A DNA stretch of 64,000 nt, taken from the NCBI GenBank assembly GCA_947459215.1, contig CANHCQ010000017.1:1-64000 (forward strand), given 5' to 3'. This stretch comes from Phycisphaerales bacterium. GTDB taxonomy: Bacteria; Planctomycetota; Phycisphaerae; Phycisphaerales; UBA1924. The first letter of the stretch is position 1. Each line of letters starts with the position of its first letter. Under the pieces are notes generated by a model. It was not told the origin of the DNA. It made no database searches and saw only the letters and a list, made by a program, of their open reading frames with translations. Below are positions 1 through 8,034 of this stretch, piece by piece. A program made the position numbers and the translations under genes.

Positions 1-318
1 CGCAACGACACCTGGGCGTGGGTGCAGATCGGCTGCGCCGTGCTGCTCGCCCCGATCGTGGAAGAGATCATCTACCGCTACTTCCTGCAGAACGCTCTGG
101 CAGGCGTCATCGGCCGCGCGTGGCTGGCGATCGTGATCGGCTCGGCCCTGTTCGCCGCAGCGCACGTCGGAGCCGTCCCGCTGCAGGCGCTACCAATGCT
201 CTTCGTCCTCGGCCTCGGCCTCGGCGTCGCCGTTCAACGCACCGGCTCGCTCGCCGTGCCGATCGTGATGCACATGGTCTTCAACGCGGCGAATGTGGCC
301 TTGGCCGTGTGGGGGTAG
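1..318 (+). CDS. CPBP family intramembrane metalloprotease, C-terminal part
   Basis: Only the last 105 codons lie in the window; the gene begins upstream. The fragment shows the three motifs of the CPBP (CAAX protease and bacteriocin-processing, Abi) family in order: EEIIYR with the paired glutamates, FAAAH, and HMVFNAAN near the C-terminus. In this family the glutamates and histidines bind the metal or act in catalysis inside the membrane. Hydrophobic stretches between the motifs fit transmembrane helices. The substrate cannot be told from the sequence. The family is reliable, the function open. Confidence 0.85.
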   Translation, partial: RNDTWAWVQIGCAVLLAPIVEEIIYRYFLQNALAGVIGRAWLAIVIGSALFAAAHVGAVPLQALPMLFVLGLGLGVAVQRTGSLAVPIVMHMVFNAANVALAVWG

Positions 319-425
319 TTCTCCGGCATGCCGGGTTTCCGGAACCGGGGAATCCCAAACGCCACACTCCGCGTATCGCCCTGCGGCTGCGGTGATGTTC
401 TGCGAAGATCGGTGCAGGAGCTGCT

Positions 426-1151
426 ATGGCCCGCCGCGGGTTCACGTTGATCGAACTGCTGGTCGTCATCGCGATCATCGCGATCCTGCTCTCGCTCTCA
501 CTCGTCGCCCTCCGCTCAGTCCGATCCGCGCTCGACAACACCCGCTGCCTCAACAACCTGCGGCAATTGATGCAGGGCGTCAACCTCCTCAAGAACGCCG
601 AGGGCGGCTTGCTGCCATACGCCTCGTACGCCCCGATCGAGCCCGACGGCCCGGCCAAGTCGTGGCAGACGTTGCACGCCACGTGGAGCGAGGCGATGGG
701 CGTTCCTTCGCCCCGTCTCCGCGAGGGCGTGCGGGCCAAGAACAACTGGAAGGTCTACGACATCCAAGCCCCGTGGCGCTGCCCGCTCGACAAGCCCGGC
801 GCCCTGCCGAGTTCCAACGTTCCCGGCGATTCGGGCGTGCCGGACGCGAACTACGCGTACGCCGCGCTCGCGCTGACAAGCTACGAGTACTGGCCCGCGG
901 GGCACATGGCAGGGTTCATCGTCCGCGGCTGGGACGAGACCGCGGCGCGGCGGATCGTGGGCCTTGCCTACGAGGAAGAACCCAACGCGGCCGTGCTGGA
1001 CGAGGCGAACCAGTACCACGACATCGGGCGTCCCACCCGCTACGGCAACATCGGGTTCATCGACGGCGGTGCGGGCAAGGCTCGCATGAGCGAGCAGCAA
1101 CGCAACGAGTTCTGGGCCCGGATCGTGAAGAAGTTTCCGACGCCGAAGTGA
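426..1151 (+). CDS. Type II secretion-type pseudopilin with N-methylation signal
   Basis: A 241-residue protein that begins with a textbook prepilin signal: MARRG followed by [16 protein letters not shown]. Cleavage and methylation by a prepilin peptidase are expected between Gly5 and Phe6, leaving a hydrophobic N-terminal helix. The rest is a hydrophilic head with the CLNNLRQL segment after the helix that is usual in planctomycete DUF1559-like pseudopilins. An aromatic, Asp-rich C-terminal half ends at [20 protein letters not shown]. Planctomycetes encode many such proteins; the partner machinery is not in this window. The start is the only ATG that keeps the short leader. Confidence 0.85.
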   Translation: MARRGFTLIELLVVIAIIAILLSLSLVALRSVRSALDNTRCLNNLRQLMQGVNLLKNAEGGLLPYASYAPIEPDGPAKSWQTLHATWSEAMGVPSPRLREGVRAKNNWKVYDIQAPWRCPLDKPGALPSSNVPGDSGVPDANYAYAALALTSYEYWPAGHMAGFIVRGWDETAARRIVGLAYEEEPNAAVLDEANQYHDIGRPTRYGNIGFIDGGAGKARMSEQQRNEFWARIVKKFPTPK

Positions 1152-1161
1152 CCGCGCCGGG

Positions 1162-2529
1162 CTATACCCCCGCCCGCACCGGCGGAAACAGACACCGATC
1201 CGGCCCCACATACTGCATCGCCACCAGCGTCTGATCGTCCGCACGCGTCCGCGCCTGCGTGTGCGCAAACAACGAGCGATGGATCGACTCCACCATGTCG
1301 TCGGGCCGTCCGTGTGTCGCAAGGATCGCTTCGTCCAGCTTCTCCACCCCGAACATGCGGCGGTTCCCGTCGCCGCTGAAGGCCTCGGTGATCCCGTCTG
1401 TGTACAGCACCACCGCGTCACCCGGTGACAGCTGCACATCCTCGCTCCACACGTCCATCTCGTCGCTGATGCCCAGGGGCAGCGTCGCCGCGTCGTCGAT
1501 CCCGCGGATCGTGCCTGTCGCGGACGTGTACAGCCGCGGCGGGTTGTGCCCCGCCGACGCGTAGTTCAGCCGCGCCGTCGCCGGGTCGTACACCCCGAAG
1601 AACGCGGTCACAAAGTTCCCTTCGAGCCGCGACCCAAGCAAGCGATGGTTCACAAACCGCAGCACGCTCGACGCGCTCCCGTCGCCGCCGCTGTAGCAGT
1701 GCAGGATCGCCCGCATCATCGCCATGATCGTCGCCGCACCCGCGCCGTGCCCCGACACATCCGCCACCAGCACGCCGAGCCGCCCATCGGGCATCGGCAG
1801 GAAGTCGTAGTAATCCCCGCCCGCCTGATCGCTCGTCAGATAGCTCGTCGCGATCGCCAGCCCCGGCACCTGCGGCAGCTTCTCCGGCAACAGCGACTGC
1901 TGCACCCGAGCGACCTCTTCGAACTGGGCGTTCAGCGCCTTGTTCAGTCGCTCCACTTCCTTGATCGCCACCAGGTTCCGCGTCATCGCCCCGATCAGGT
2001 TCGACAGCAGCATCGCGTCCTCGAGCGACTGCTCGTTGTACGCGTTGGGATCGCGCCGAAGCTGGATCGACCAGTTCAAGGGCCTGCCGTTGTCGAGCAG
2101 CGGGATGGCGAGGGCCGAGCGGAACTCCGTGAGCTCGTTGCCGAGCACCGGGTCGTTGGAGAGATCCAGATCCTTCAGGATCTTCGGCGTGCCGTTGGCG
2201 ATCGCCGCCGCCAGCACACCGTCGCGATACGCGGGAAGTTGGTTGAACGTCTTCCAGGGGTCCGGGTTCGCGTGCTGGGGCAGCGTTCCGTCGCCGCGTT
2301 CGGTGGCGGCTTGCATTTCTTTGACGTCGTACCGCCGCGTGATCTTGTACTGCCCCTCCGGCAGGTTCCGCGTCGACAGCGAGATGAAGTACTCGATCGG
2401 CCGGATCTTCCACATCCGCGGCCCGAACACCTTGAACACGTCCGTCGGCTCGCGCGCACGGCTCGCCTCGACGAGCAGCTCCTCGATCACCTTGATGCGG
2501 GGATTGTCGGAAAGGTCCAGAACGCGCAC
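1162..2529 (-). CDS. RsbU-like PP2C-family serine phosphatase with N-terminal GAF-like sensor
   Basis: A 455-residue protein if translation starts at the GTG at 2529, which lies six bases after a TACACT hexamer. The frame stays open for another 86 codons upstream, but that stretch overlaps the divergent dehydrogenase and looks non-coding. Residues 1-200 resemble a GAF-type sensory region, followed by a short coiled coil with VARVQQSLLPE just before the catalytic domain, the usual layout of RsbU/SpoIIE phosphatases. The catalytic part (about 219-450) shows GGDYYD (237-242), VADVSGHG (255-262), SAGHNPP and YTDGITEA, carrying the metal-binding aspartates. The likely target is a phosphorylated anti-sigma antagonist; none is encoded nearby. 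Confidence 0.88.
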   Translation of the reverse strand: MRVLDLSDNPRIKVIEELLVEASRAREPTDVFKVFGPRMWKIRPIEYFISLSTRNLPEGQYKITRRYDVKEMQAATERGDGTLPQHANPDPWKTFNQLPAYRDGVLAAAIANGTPKILKDLDLSNDPVLGNELTEFRSALAIPLLDNGRPLNWSIQLRRDPNAYNEQSLEDAMLLSNLIGAMTRNLVAIKEVERLNKALNAQFEEVARVQQSLLPEKLPQVPGLAIATSYLTSDQAGGDYYDFLPMPDGRLGVLVADVSGHGAGAATIMAMMRAILHCYSGGDGSASSVLRFVNHRLLGSRLEGNFVTAFFGVYDPATARLNYASAGHNPPRLYTSATGTIRGIDDAATLPLGISDEMDVWSEDVQLSPGDAVVLYTDGITEAFSGDGNRRMFGVEKLDEAILATHGRPDDMVESIHRSLFAHTQARTRADDQTLVAMQYVGPDRCLFPPVRAGV

Positions 2530-2535
2530 GGGCGG

Positions 2536-2541
2536 AGTGTA
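2536..2541 (-). promoter_or_regulatory. -10 hexamer TACACT for the RsbU-like phosphatase
   Basis: TACACT lies six bases before the GTG start on the minus strand, so transcription should begin at or next to the start codon. No Shine-Dalgarno sequence can fit in between. Confidence 0.55.
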
Positions 2542-2692
2542 TCGAGCAGGAGCATGCACCACGGCGGCCTCGCGACGCCGCGAAGAGAGCCACGCCGCTT
2601 CGATGTCCCAACACCGCATCGGTTTCGCCGGCCCAACCGATACCCACCACCTCCCGTCACGAACCACAACCCGCCCGCCCCGCGAACCACTA

Positions 2693-4195
2693 ATGTTCCG
2701 TGTGCCGCACCACGATCCCGCTTCGATCTCCTGGCCTCTGGGCCGCCGCCTGAATTGGGTCGGCGCCTTCCGCCGTCTCGTCGCCACGCGTCAGGACGAC
2801 CTCATCGAGGCGATGCACACCGACATCGCCAAGCCGCGCTTCGAGGGCCTCGTCGGCGACGTCGCCCCGCTGCTCGCCGCCTGCGCCTGGATCGAGAAGC
2901 ACGGCGCTCGCATTCTGAAGCCCCGCCGCCTTCCCGGCGGCGGCGTGCTCTCCACCGCGGTCCGCGGCATCGTCACCCGCGCGCCCCTCGGCCGCATCGC
3001 CATCATCGCCACCTGGAACTACCCCGTCCAACTCCTCGGCATCGAGCTCGTCCAGGCCATCGCCGCCGGCAACCGCGTCACCGTCAAGCCCTCCGAAAAC
3101 GCCCCACACTCGCAGACCCTGCTCCTCGATCTCGCCCTCGAAGCCGGCCGGGAAAGCCAGATGCCCGACGGCTGGCTCACCCGCACCGACGCCAGCCGCG
3201 AGGCCGGCGCGTCGCTGCTGCGTGATAACGCGTTTGACCATGTCGTCTTCACCGGCAGCACCAACGTCGGCCGCGCGATCGCCGAGACCCTCGCCCCGCG
3301 CCTCACCTCCAGCACGCTCGAGCTCTCTGGCCGCGACAGCGCATTCGTTCTCAGCGACGCCGACGCCGAGCTCGCCGCCGACGCGATCTGGAACGGCATC
3401 ACCATGAACGCCGGCCAGACCTGCATGGCCCCCCGCCGCGCCTTGGTCGAAGAAAGGGTCTACGCCGAGTTCGTCCGCCGCCTGATGGCCCGCGCCGGCG
3501 CCGCCCGCCCGCTGCCGCTCGTCAACGAACGCGCTGCCGGCGAGATCCATGCCCTCGCGGTCCAGGCCCACGAGCAAGGCTGCCGCTCCCTCAGCGGCGT
3601 CGTCGAGCCGCCAACCGCCGACGCCCAAGGCATCCGCCGCCTCATCCGCCCGATGGTCTTCGCCGATTGCCCGCGAAACGCCACGCTCATCGAGGGCCGC
3701 CACTTCGGCCCGCTGCTTGCCGTCGTCCGCGTGGCCAACCTCGAAGACGCGCTCGCCCTGCACGACAGCGTCGATCAGGTACTCGCCACTTCCGTCTTCA
3801 CCAAAGACCCCTCCCGCGTTGATGCCTTCCGCGAACGCCTCCGCTCCACCATCGTCACCGTCAACGACTGCCTGACCCCAACCGCCCACGCCTCCGTCGG
3901 TCTCAGCGGCCACGGCGCCTCGGGTTGGGGCGTCACCAAGGGCGAAGAAGGCCTGCTCGCCATGACCCGCCCGATGTACACCACCACGACCGCGCCGCTG
4001 CTCCGCTTCTCGATGTCGAGCGTCACGCCCGCCATCGAGCAGGGCATGGCCAAGTTCGTCCGCTGGTGGTTTGGCGGAAAACGTCCGGGCCAGCAGCCGC
4101 GACGAGATGCAGCCTCAACCGTCGCGGTCGCGCCGCTGAGCGAACACCGGCCGCGGCACGCCGAGGCGGCCTCCTCGCACACCGGCAACGCCTGA
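2693..4195 (+). CDS. NAD(P)-dependent aldehyde dehydrogenase family protein
   Basis: A 500-residue member of the aldehyde dehydrogenase superfamily, which oxidises aldehydes to acids with NAD(P)+. Visible landmarks are the cofactor-site segment WNYPVQL, KPSENAP, the catalytic general base Glu210 in LELSGRD (normally LELGGK), and the nucleophile Cys244 in NAGQTCMAP. The C-terminal region VGLSGHGASGWG corresponds to the conserved end of the fold, followed by a family-untypical tail of about 60 residues rich in Arg and Ala. The start at 2693 leaves room for the divergent phosphatase. The replacement of the usual Gly-Lys after the catalytic glutamate by Ser-Gly-Arg is a mild oddity; the substrate is unknown. 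Confidence 0.88.
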   Translation: MFRVPHHDPASISWPLGRRLNWVGAFRRLVATRQDDLIEAMHTDIAKPRFEGLVGDVAPLLAACAWIEKHGARILKPRRLPGGGVLSTAVRGIVTRAPLGRIAIIATWNYPVQLLGIELVQAIAAGNRVTVKPSENAPHSQTLLLDLALEAGRESQMPDGWLTRTDASREAGASLLRDNAFDHVVFTGSTNVGRAIAETLAPRLTSSTLELSGRDSAFVLSDADAELAADAIWNGITMNAGQTCMAPRRALVEERVYAEFVRRLMARAGAARPLPLVNERAAGEIHALAVQAHEQGCRSLSGVVEPPTADAQGIRRLIRPMVFADCPRNATLIEGRHFGPLLAVVRVANLEDALALHDSVDQVLATSVFTKDPSRVDAFRERLRSTIVTVNDCLTPTAHASVGLSGHGASGWGVTKGEEGLLAMTRPMYTTTTAPLLRFSMSSVTPAIEQGMAKFVRWWFGGKRPGQQPRRDAASTVAVAPLSEHRPRHAEAASSHTGNA

Positions 4196-4252
4196 CGACG
4201 ATCGGTTCGGGGCCAACCCAAGACGGTGCCCGCCGCCGCTCAAGCCATCACC

Positions 4253-4283
4253 AAAGAAAAACACCGAAGCAAGAGCTTCGGTG
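4253..4283 (-). terminator. Rho-independent terminator of the 104-residue basic protein gene
   Basis: A perfect 9-bp stem (CACCGAAGC at 4262-4270 with GCTTCGGTG at 4275-4283) and an AAGA loop. Read on the minus strand it is followed by TTTTTCTTT, so it ends transcription of the gene at 4316-4630. Confidence 0.85.
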
Positions 4284-4315
4284 CGGACGAGCAAGTGAAA
4301 TTGTCAGCCCAAGTC

Positions 4316-4630
4316 TTAGGCCGGGCGGATCTCGATGAAGTTGTTCACCGAGGCGATGTCCGGGGCGACATCAAGGGTGTAGGTCATCTTCCATTCCGCG
4401 CCCTTGGTGACGCGAACGACCTTGGCCGGGGTCTCGCGGCTGACCCACTGGCGATTGCCGCGGTTGTAGATCGTGATGCGCTGGCGACGCTTGGTCTGGG
4501 CGCGGCCCAGAGCCCGGCGGTTCTCCGGGTCGCGACGCATCAGACGCTCGATGGTCGAGATCTTGCCCGTCGCGCGGGGGACGGCGTTGACAGTGCAGAT
4601 CACGTTCTGGCCGGGCTTGAGGCTGCTCAT
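4316..4630 (-). CDS. Small basic protein of unknown function
   Basis: I do not recognise this 104-residue protein. It is strongly basic in its middle (TIERLMRRDPENRRAL, then TKRRQRITIYNRGNRQW), with beta-strand-like ends (PGQNVICTVNAV; WKMTYTLDV) and no signal peptide, Cys residues or membrane segment. The composition suggests a nucleic-acid or ribosome-associated protein, which is inference only. It is well supported as a gene: an AAGGA ribosome site precedes the ATG, the leader carries a GC-rich hairpin, and a strong terminator follows. It stands alone between convergent and divergent neighbours, so it is a single-gene transcript. Confidence 0.8.
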   Translation of the reverse strand: MSSLKPGQNVICTVNAVPRATGKISTIERLMRRDPENRRALGRAQTKRRQRITIYNRGNRQWVSRETPAKVVRVTKGAEWKMTYTLDVAPDIASVNNFIEIRPA

Positions 4631-4652
4631 GGATCAATCCTTGCAAACGTGC

Positions 4653-4671
4653 GGCGGGGCCGGACCCCGCC
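4653..4671 (-). promoter_or_regulatory. GC-rich hairpin in the 5' leader of the basic protein gene
   Basis: A 7-bp stem, GGCGGGG with CCCCGCC around five bases, sits about 20 bases upstream of the ATG at 4630. A TATCAT hexamer lies further upstream on the same strand (around 4687-4692) and could be the -10 box, which would put the hairpin in the transcribed leader. It could be a stability or control element. Confidence 0.35.
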
Positions 4672-4902
4672 ACCATTGGGTCGAGATGATAGGCGAGACT
4701 CCACGAGGTTTCGAGTCGCGTTCTTCTGGATGCCCCGACGTGAGCGCCCCTACCCACGCCCCGCCGCGATCGCAAGCCTCGTCCTAGGAACGGGTTGTCC
4801 GAAAACAGCCAATCGGTCGCACCCGATTGCCTGCAGTCGGAAACGCCATCCCTCCAACCTCGCCCCTTCCTCCTAGACTTCCCTTCCTTTAGCGAGCACA
4901 CG

Positions 4903-6354
4903 ATGTCCAACGAGAATACCGGCCAGAACCCGACCGCCCCGCAGCTCCCGCCCTTCCACCCCGAGTGGGCCCATCACGCCAAGCCCAAGATCCGCGCCCT
5001 TCGCGGATTCGCGGCCCAGCTCGGCAACCAGCAGGCCATGGGCCTCGCCGATGCCAAGCAGGTCACCGATCGCATCGTCGTCGCCGCTCCGGCCATGCAG
5101 CTCGTGCTGCCCTTGATGAACGGCGAACGCACCGTCGAACAGATCTGCGCCGAAGTGGGACGCGGCTTGAACCAGGAAATCCTGGGTCAGTTCATCGCCC
5201 AGCTCGACGACGCCGGGCTGCTCTTTGGTCCGCGGTTCGACGCGATCATCAAGCAGATGCACGCCGACTTCGACTCGGCCCCCGTCCTGCCGCCCGCGAC
5301 GACGGCGAACTTCGTCGATTCGCTGGTGATGCAGGAAGTCGCCCGCGAGCTGAACATGCCCGAGACCCCGCCGACCGATCAGGCGGAACTGCAGAAGCTG
5401 CAGCGTCAGGTGCAAGAGAAGGCCGCCTCGCTGCCCGACAGCCGCAAGGACGAGATCGGCGCCACCAAGCTCCGTGAGTTGATGGAGGCCTGGATCGCCA
5501 AGGCCCTCGAGAACGTCGAGAAGCCCAGCTTCGACAGCCTGCCCAAGGCCGTCATCGCCCCGCACATCGACTACGGCCGCGGCTGGATCAACTACGCCAG
5601 CGTCTGGGGACGCCTCCGCGTCGTCGATCGCCCCGATCGCATCATCATCCTGGGCACGAACCACTTCGGCGACGCCACCGGCGTCTGCGGCTGCGATAAG
5701 GGCTACCGCACCGTGCTGGGCACCTGCGAGCTCGACGACCGCCTCGTGCAGACCCTCAAGTCCAAGCTCGGCGCCGCAAACTCGGAGCTGCTCTTCCAGC
5801 ACCGCTACGACCACGAGCGCGAGCACTCGGTGGAACTGCAGATCCCCTGGCTCCAGCACTGCTTCGGCCCGGACGAACAGGGTCACTTCCCCAAGGTCTT
5901 CGGCGCACTCGTCCACGATCCCGCCGTGAACAACGGCGAGAGCTACGACGGCAAGGGCCTTGGCTTGCAGCCGTTCATTGATGCGCTGCGGGCCGCGATC
6001 GCGGAGCTGCCGGGCAAGACATTGATCGTGAGCAGCGCGGACCTCTCCCACGTCGGACCGGCGTTCGGCGATCAGCAGAACCCCGGCGGCGACACCAAGG
6101 AAGCGGCAGATTTCCGCAACAAGACCTTCGGCCACGACAAGCAACTGCTCGAGCTCGTCCGCACCAACAAGCCCGATGATCTCATCGCCTCCATGGCGTG
6201 GCAGCAGAACCCCACCCGCTGGTGCAGCACCGGCAATCTGATCGCGGCGCTCAAGATCACGAATCCCGAGCGCGTCGAGATGCTGAACTACTCCGCCGCC
6301 GTTGACAACAGTGGCGCGGGGATGGTCAGCAGCGTCTCCGGCGCGATGTTCTGA
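4903..6354 (+). CDS. MEMO-family protein (AmmeMemoRadiSam system protein B) with N-terminal extension
   Basis: A 483-residue protein. The C-terminal half is the MEMO1/AMMECR-associated fold related to extradiol dioxygenases: IAPHIDYGRGW, IIILGTNHFGDATG, the EHSVELQIPWLQH segment, and VSSADLSHVG, which carry the His, Asp and Cys residues that line the metal-like site. The first 200 residues form an extension whose part GERTVEQICAEVGRGLNQEIL resembles a PqqD-like winged helix, then a charged helical linker. The AMMECR1 and radical-SAM partners of the named three-protein system are not nearby, so the biochemical role is unclear. The ATG at 4903 is preferred over an upstream in-frame ATG at 4795, because the segment between looks like leader. 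Confidence 0.85.
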   Translation: MSNENTGQNPTAPQLPPFHPEWAHHAKPKIRALRGFAAQLGNQQAMGLADAKQVTDRIVVAAPAMQLVLPLMNGERTVEQICAEVGRGLNQEILGQFIAQLDDAGLLFGPRFDAIIKQMHADFDSAPVLPPATTANFVDSLVMQEVARELNMPETPPTDQAELQKLQRQVQEKAASLPDSRKDEIGATKLRELMEAWIAKALENVEKPSFDSLPKAVIAPHIDYGRGWINYASVWGRLRVVDRPDRIIILGTNHFGDATGVCGCDKGYRTVLGTCELDDRLVQTLKSKLGAANSELLFQHRYDHEREHSVELQIPWLQHCFGPDEQGHFPKVFGALVHDPAVNNGESYDGKGLGLQPFIDALRAAIAELPGKTLIVSSADLSHVGPAFGDQQNPGGDTKEAADFRNKTFGHDKQLLELVRTNKPDDLIASMAWQQNPTRWCSTGNLIAALKITNPERVEMLNYSAAVDNSGAGMVSSVSGAMF

Positions 6355-6424
6355 AGAGGGGAACGCCCGCCCGCCGCAACGGTCGGCCGGTGAGCTTTCC
6401 GCAGGCGGCGAGATGATTGTCTGG

Positions 6425-6430
6425 TATCCT
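6425..6430 (+). promoter_or_regulatory. -10 hexamer TATCCT
   Basis: TATCCT ends six bases before the ATG at 6437, pointing to a nearly leaderless transcript for the secreted protein that follows. Confidence 0.5.
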
Positions 6431-6436
6431 TCGCGC

Positions 6437-7105
6437 ATGCGAGCAAAGACCCTGTGGATGGCGGTCTGCGTGGTGATGTCGGCTTTCGCCGCCGGGCTGG
6501 CCGCGCCCGCCCGGCTCGACGCGCCAAGCACGGTCTCCGGCTACGTCGCGCTCCTGCTGGTCAACGAGACACCCTTCCCCGGCGAACGCGGCTGGGTCAG
6601 CGAGCAGGACACCAAGGCCGGCATGCTCGCGATCCTGTGGGTGCTCGAGTCCCGGCTGAAGCACGTTCCGGCCGGGTATCGCCAGGAGCACATCGCGTCC
6701 GAGCGTTGCGACGACGTGATCGATGTGATCACCGCCGGAGGCGAGAAGGGCCAGTGCGACGGCTTCTATCGCGACGCAGCCGGTCGTTTCGTCACCGTCG
6801 ACCGCGTGCGTGAGCGCGTGGAATACCTTGAGCGATGTGCCTCCAAGGGCGAACCCGGACGCTTCGCAAGGCTGCTCGATTACGCCGCGGGCCTGGCCCG
6901 GGCCTACGTCGAAGGCGGCATCGCCGAGGCCGACCGGTTCGCGGGCCTGCGTGACGTCGCGGGAATCGCCGTCACGGGTCGCGCGTACTCATGGATGACC
7001 GACCGCAACAACTACGCGCCCGGCGGGAGCTTCGTTCGCATTCCCGACGGTCAGCAAGGCTCGCTGGGCGGCAACCGCTTCTTTACTCTCCGCCGCAAGA
7101 ACTGA
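6437..7105 (+). CDS. Secreted protein of unknown function
   Basis: A 222-residue protein with a Sec signal peptide (MRAKTLWMAVCVVMSAFAAG, likely cut after AAGLAA). The mature part begins with VSGYVALLLVNETPFPGE and contains conserved-looking Trp, Asn and Cys residues and a C-terminal segment WMTDRNNYAPGGSF. The opening segment, which counts chances for activity on a repeated NET motif, is loosely reminiscent of cell-wall hydrolases, but I cannot place it in a family. It is followed nine bases later by another exported protein gene on the same strand, so the two are probably co-transcribed and may act together outside the cytoplasmic membrane. Confidence 0.75.
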   Translation: MRAKTLWMAVCVVMSAFAAGLAAPARLDAPSTVSGYVALLLVNETPFPGERGWVSEQDTKAGMLAILWVLESRLKHVPAGYRQEHIASERCDDVIDVITAGGEKGQCDGFYRDAAGRFVTVDRVRERVEYLERCASKGEPGRFARLLDYAAGLARAYVEGGIAEADRFAGLRDVAGIAVTGRAYSWMTDRNNYAPGGSFVRIPDGQQGSLGGNRFFTLRRKN

Positions 7106-7114
7106 GGGTCCCTT

Positions 7115-7981
7115 ATGCGTCCACTCGCTCTCCTCTTCGCGTGTGTCATTGCTCTACTCATGCCCGGGCCGATGGTCCGAGCGGCGAGTTCGAGCGGCGT
7201 GGAAGCCCCGACGGTCCCTGCCGAACTGACCGCCAAGCCGCTGCTCTACGAGATCGTCCGCTACCTCTACCGCTGGCACATCGACGAAGCGGATCTCGAT
7301 CGCGTCGTCCAGAGCAATGAGGTCGTGTTCTGGGCGCGTGAGATCAAGGTCGCTCTCGACGAGAAGGACAACAGCCGCTTCGCGGCCGTCACGCTCCCGC
7401 AGTTCCGGCTCGAAGTGCGACTGAAGAAGGCCGATTACGTCATTCCCGAGCGCGATGTCCGCGTCGCTAACGAGCAGTATCGCATCGTGTCGGTGGCGAC
7501 GATTGATCCCGGCGCATTGCCCGAGGATGCCGTCGAGATCAAGCACGTCTACACCGATCTCCGCGACGAGCTCTTTCGCACACGCAACCAGGCACGCTTC
7601 CCGGAAGGTGAACTGCTCGAGCGGCTGCGTGCCGCGGCACGGCGTGAACTCGAGAAAGAAGGTGTGCAGCGACCCGCCGACGCCGCCGCAAACGTCATCC
7701 ACCTTGCCCCGCTCTCCTCGGTCGCCAACGAGGCATGGGTCTACTGGGAATCCGGTCGTCGGCTGCTGCGATTCGATTCAGACATCGATCTCGCCGACGC
7801 CAGGGTCTGGGAGCACGAAAACCTCAGCGTTCGGGTCTTCGACATCGATACCAAGGTCGTTGTCTCCCTCGATGAAGTCTCCGGTAGCAACGCTTTTATG
7901 ACCCGGGATCAGGCCGGCCGGATCCTCTTCAACTGCATGGTGCTCGGCCGACGCCTCGAACTGCAGCCGGCGAAGCCATGA
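7115..7981 (+). CDS. Secreted or periplasmic protein of unknown function
   Basis: A 288-residue protein with an N-terminal signal (MRPLALLFACVIALLMPGP, cut near VRAASS). No membrane segment or known motif is visible in the mature part, which is rich in charged residues and contains regularly spaced beta-strand-like segments (VTLPQFRLEVRL, YRIVSVATID, VWEHENLSVRVFDIDTKVVVSL). It sits nine bases downstream of another exported protein gene, suggesting one transcript. Its last bases run into the reading frame of the DNA methyltransferase, whose more likely start lies further on at 8035. Confidence 0.72.
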   Translation: MRPLALLFACVIALLMPGPMVRAASSSGVEAPTVPAELTAKPLLYEIVRYLYRWHIDEADLDRVVQSNEVVFWAREIKVALDEKDNSRFAAVTLPQFRLEVRLKKADYVIPERDVRVANEQYRIVSVATIDPGALPEDAVEIKHVYTDLRDELFRTRNQARFPEGELLERLRAAARRELEKEGVQRPADAAANVIHLAPLSSVANEAWVYWESGRRLLRFDSDIDLADARVWEHENLSVRVFDIDTKVVVSLDEVSGSNAFMTRDQAGRILFNCMVLGRRLELQPAKP

Positions 7982-8023
7982 CCCGCCGGGCGGTGCTCAT
8001 CCCGACCATCGCCGGAAATCACC

Positions 8024-8029
8024 TACCCT
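8024..8029 (+). promoter_or_regulatory. -10 hexamer TACCCT for the DNA methyltransferase
   Basis: TACCCT ends five bases before the ATG at 8035, which supports that start over the one at 7978 that overlaps the upstream gene. Confidence 0.5.
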
Positions 8030-8034
8030 CGCCC

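Noticed and set aside
4873-6531. Long open frames on the strand opposite real genes (also at 36020-37675, 54552-55386 and within metG)
   Set aside because: They mirror codon bias of the true genes in GC-rich DNA, with low-complexity Ala/Gly/Arg/Val-rich translations and no recognisable domains.
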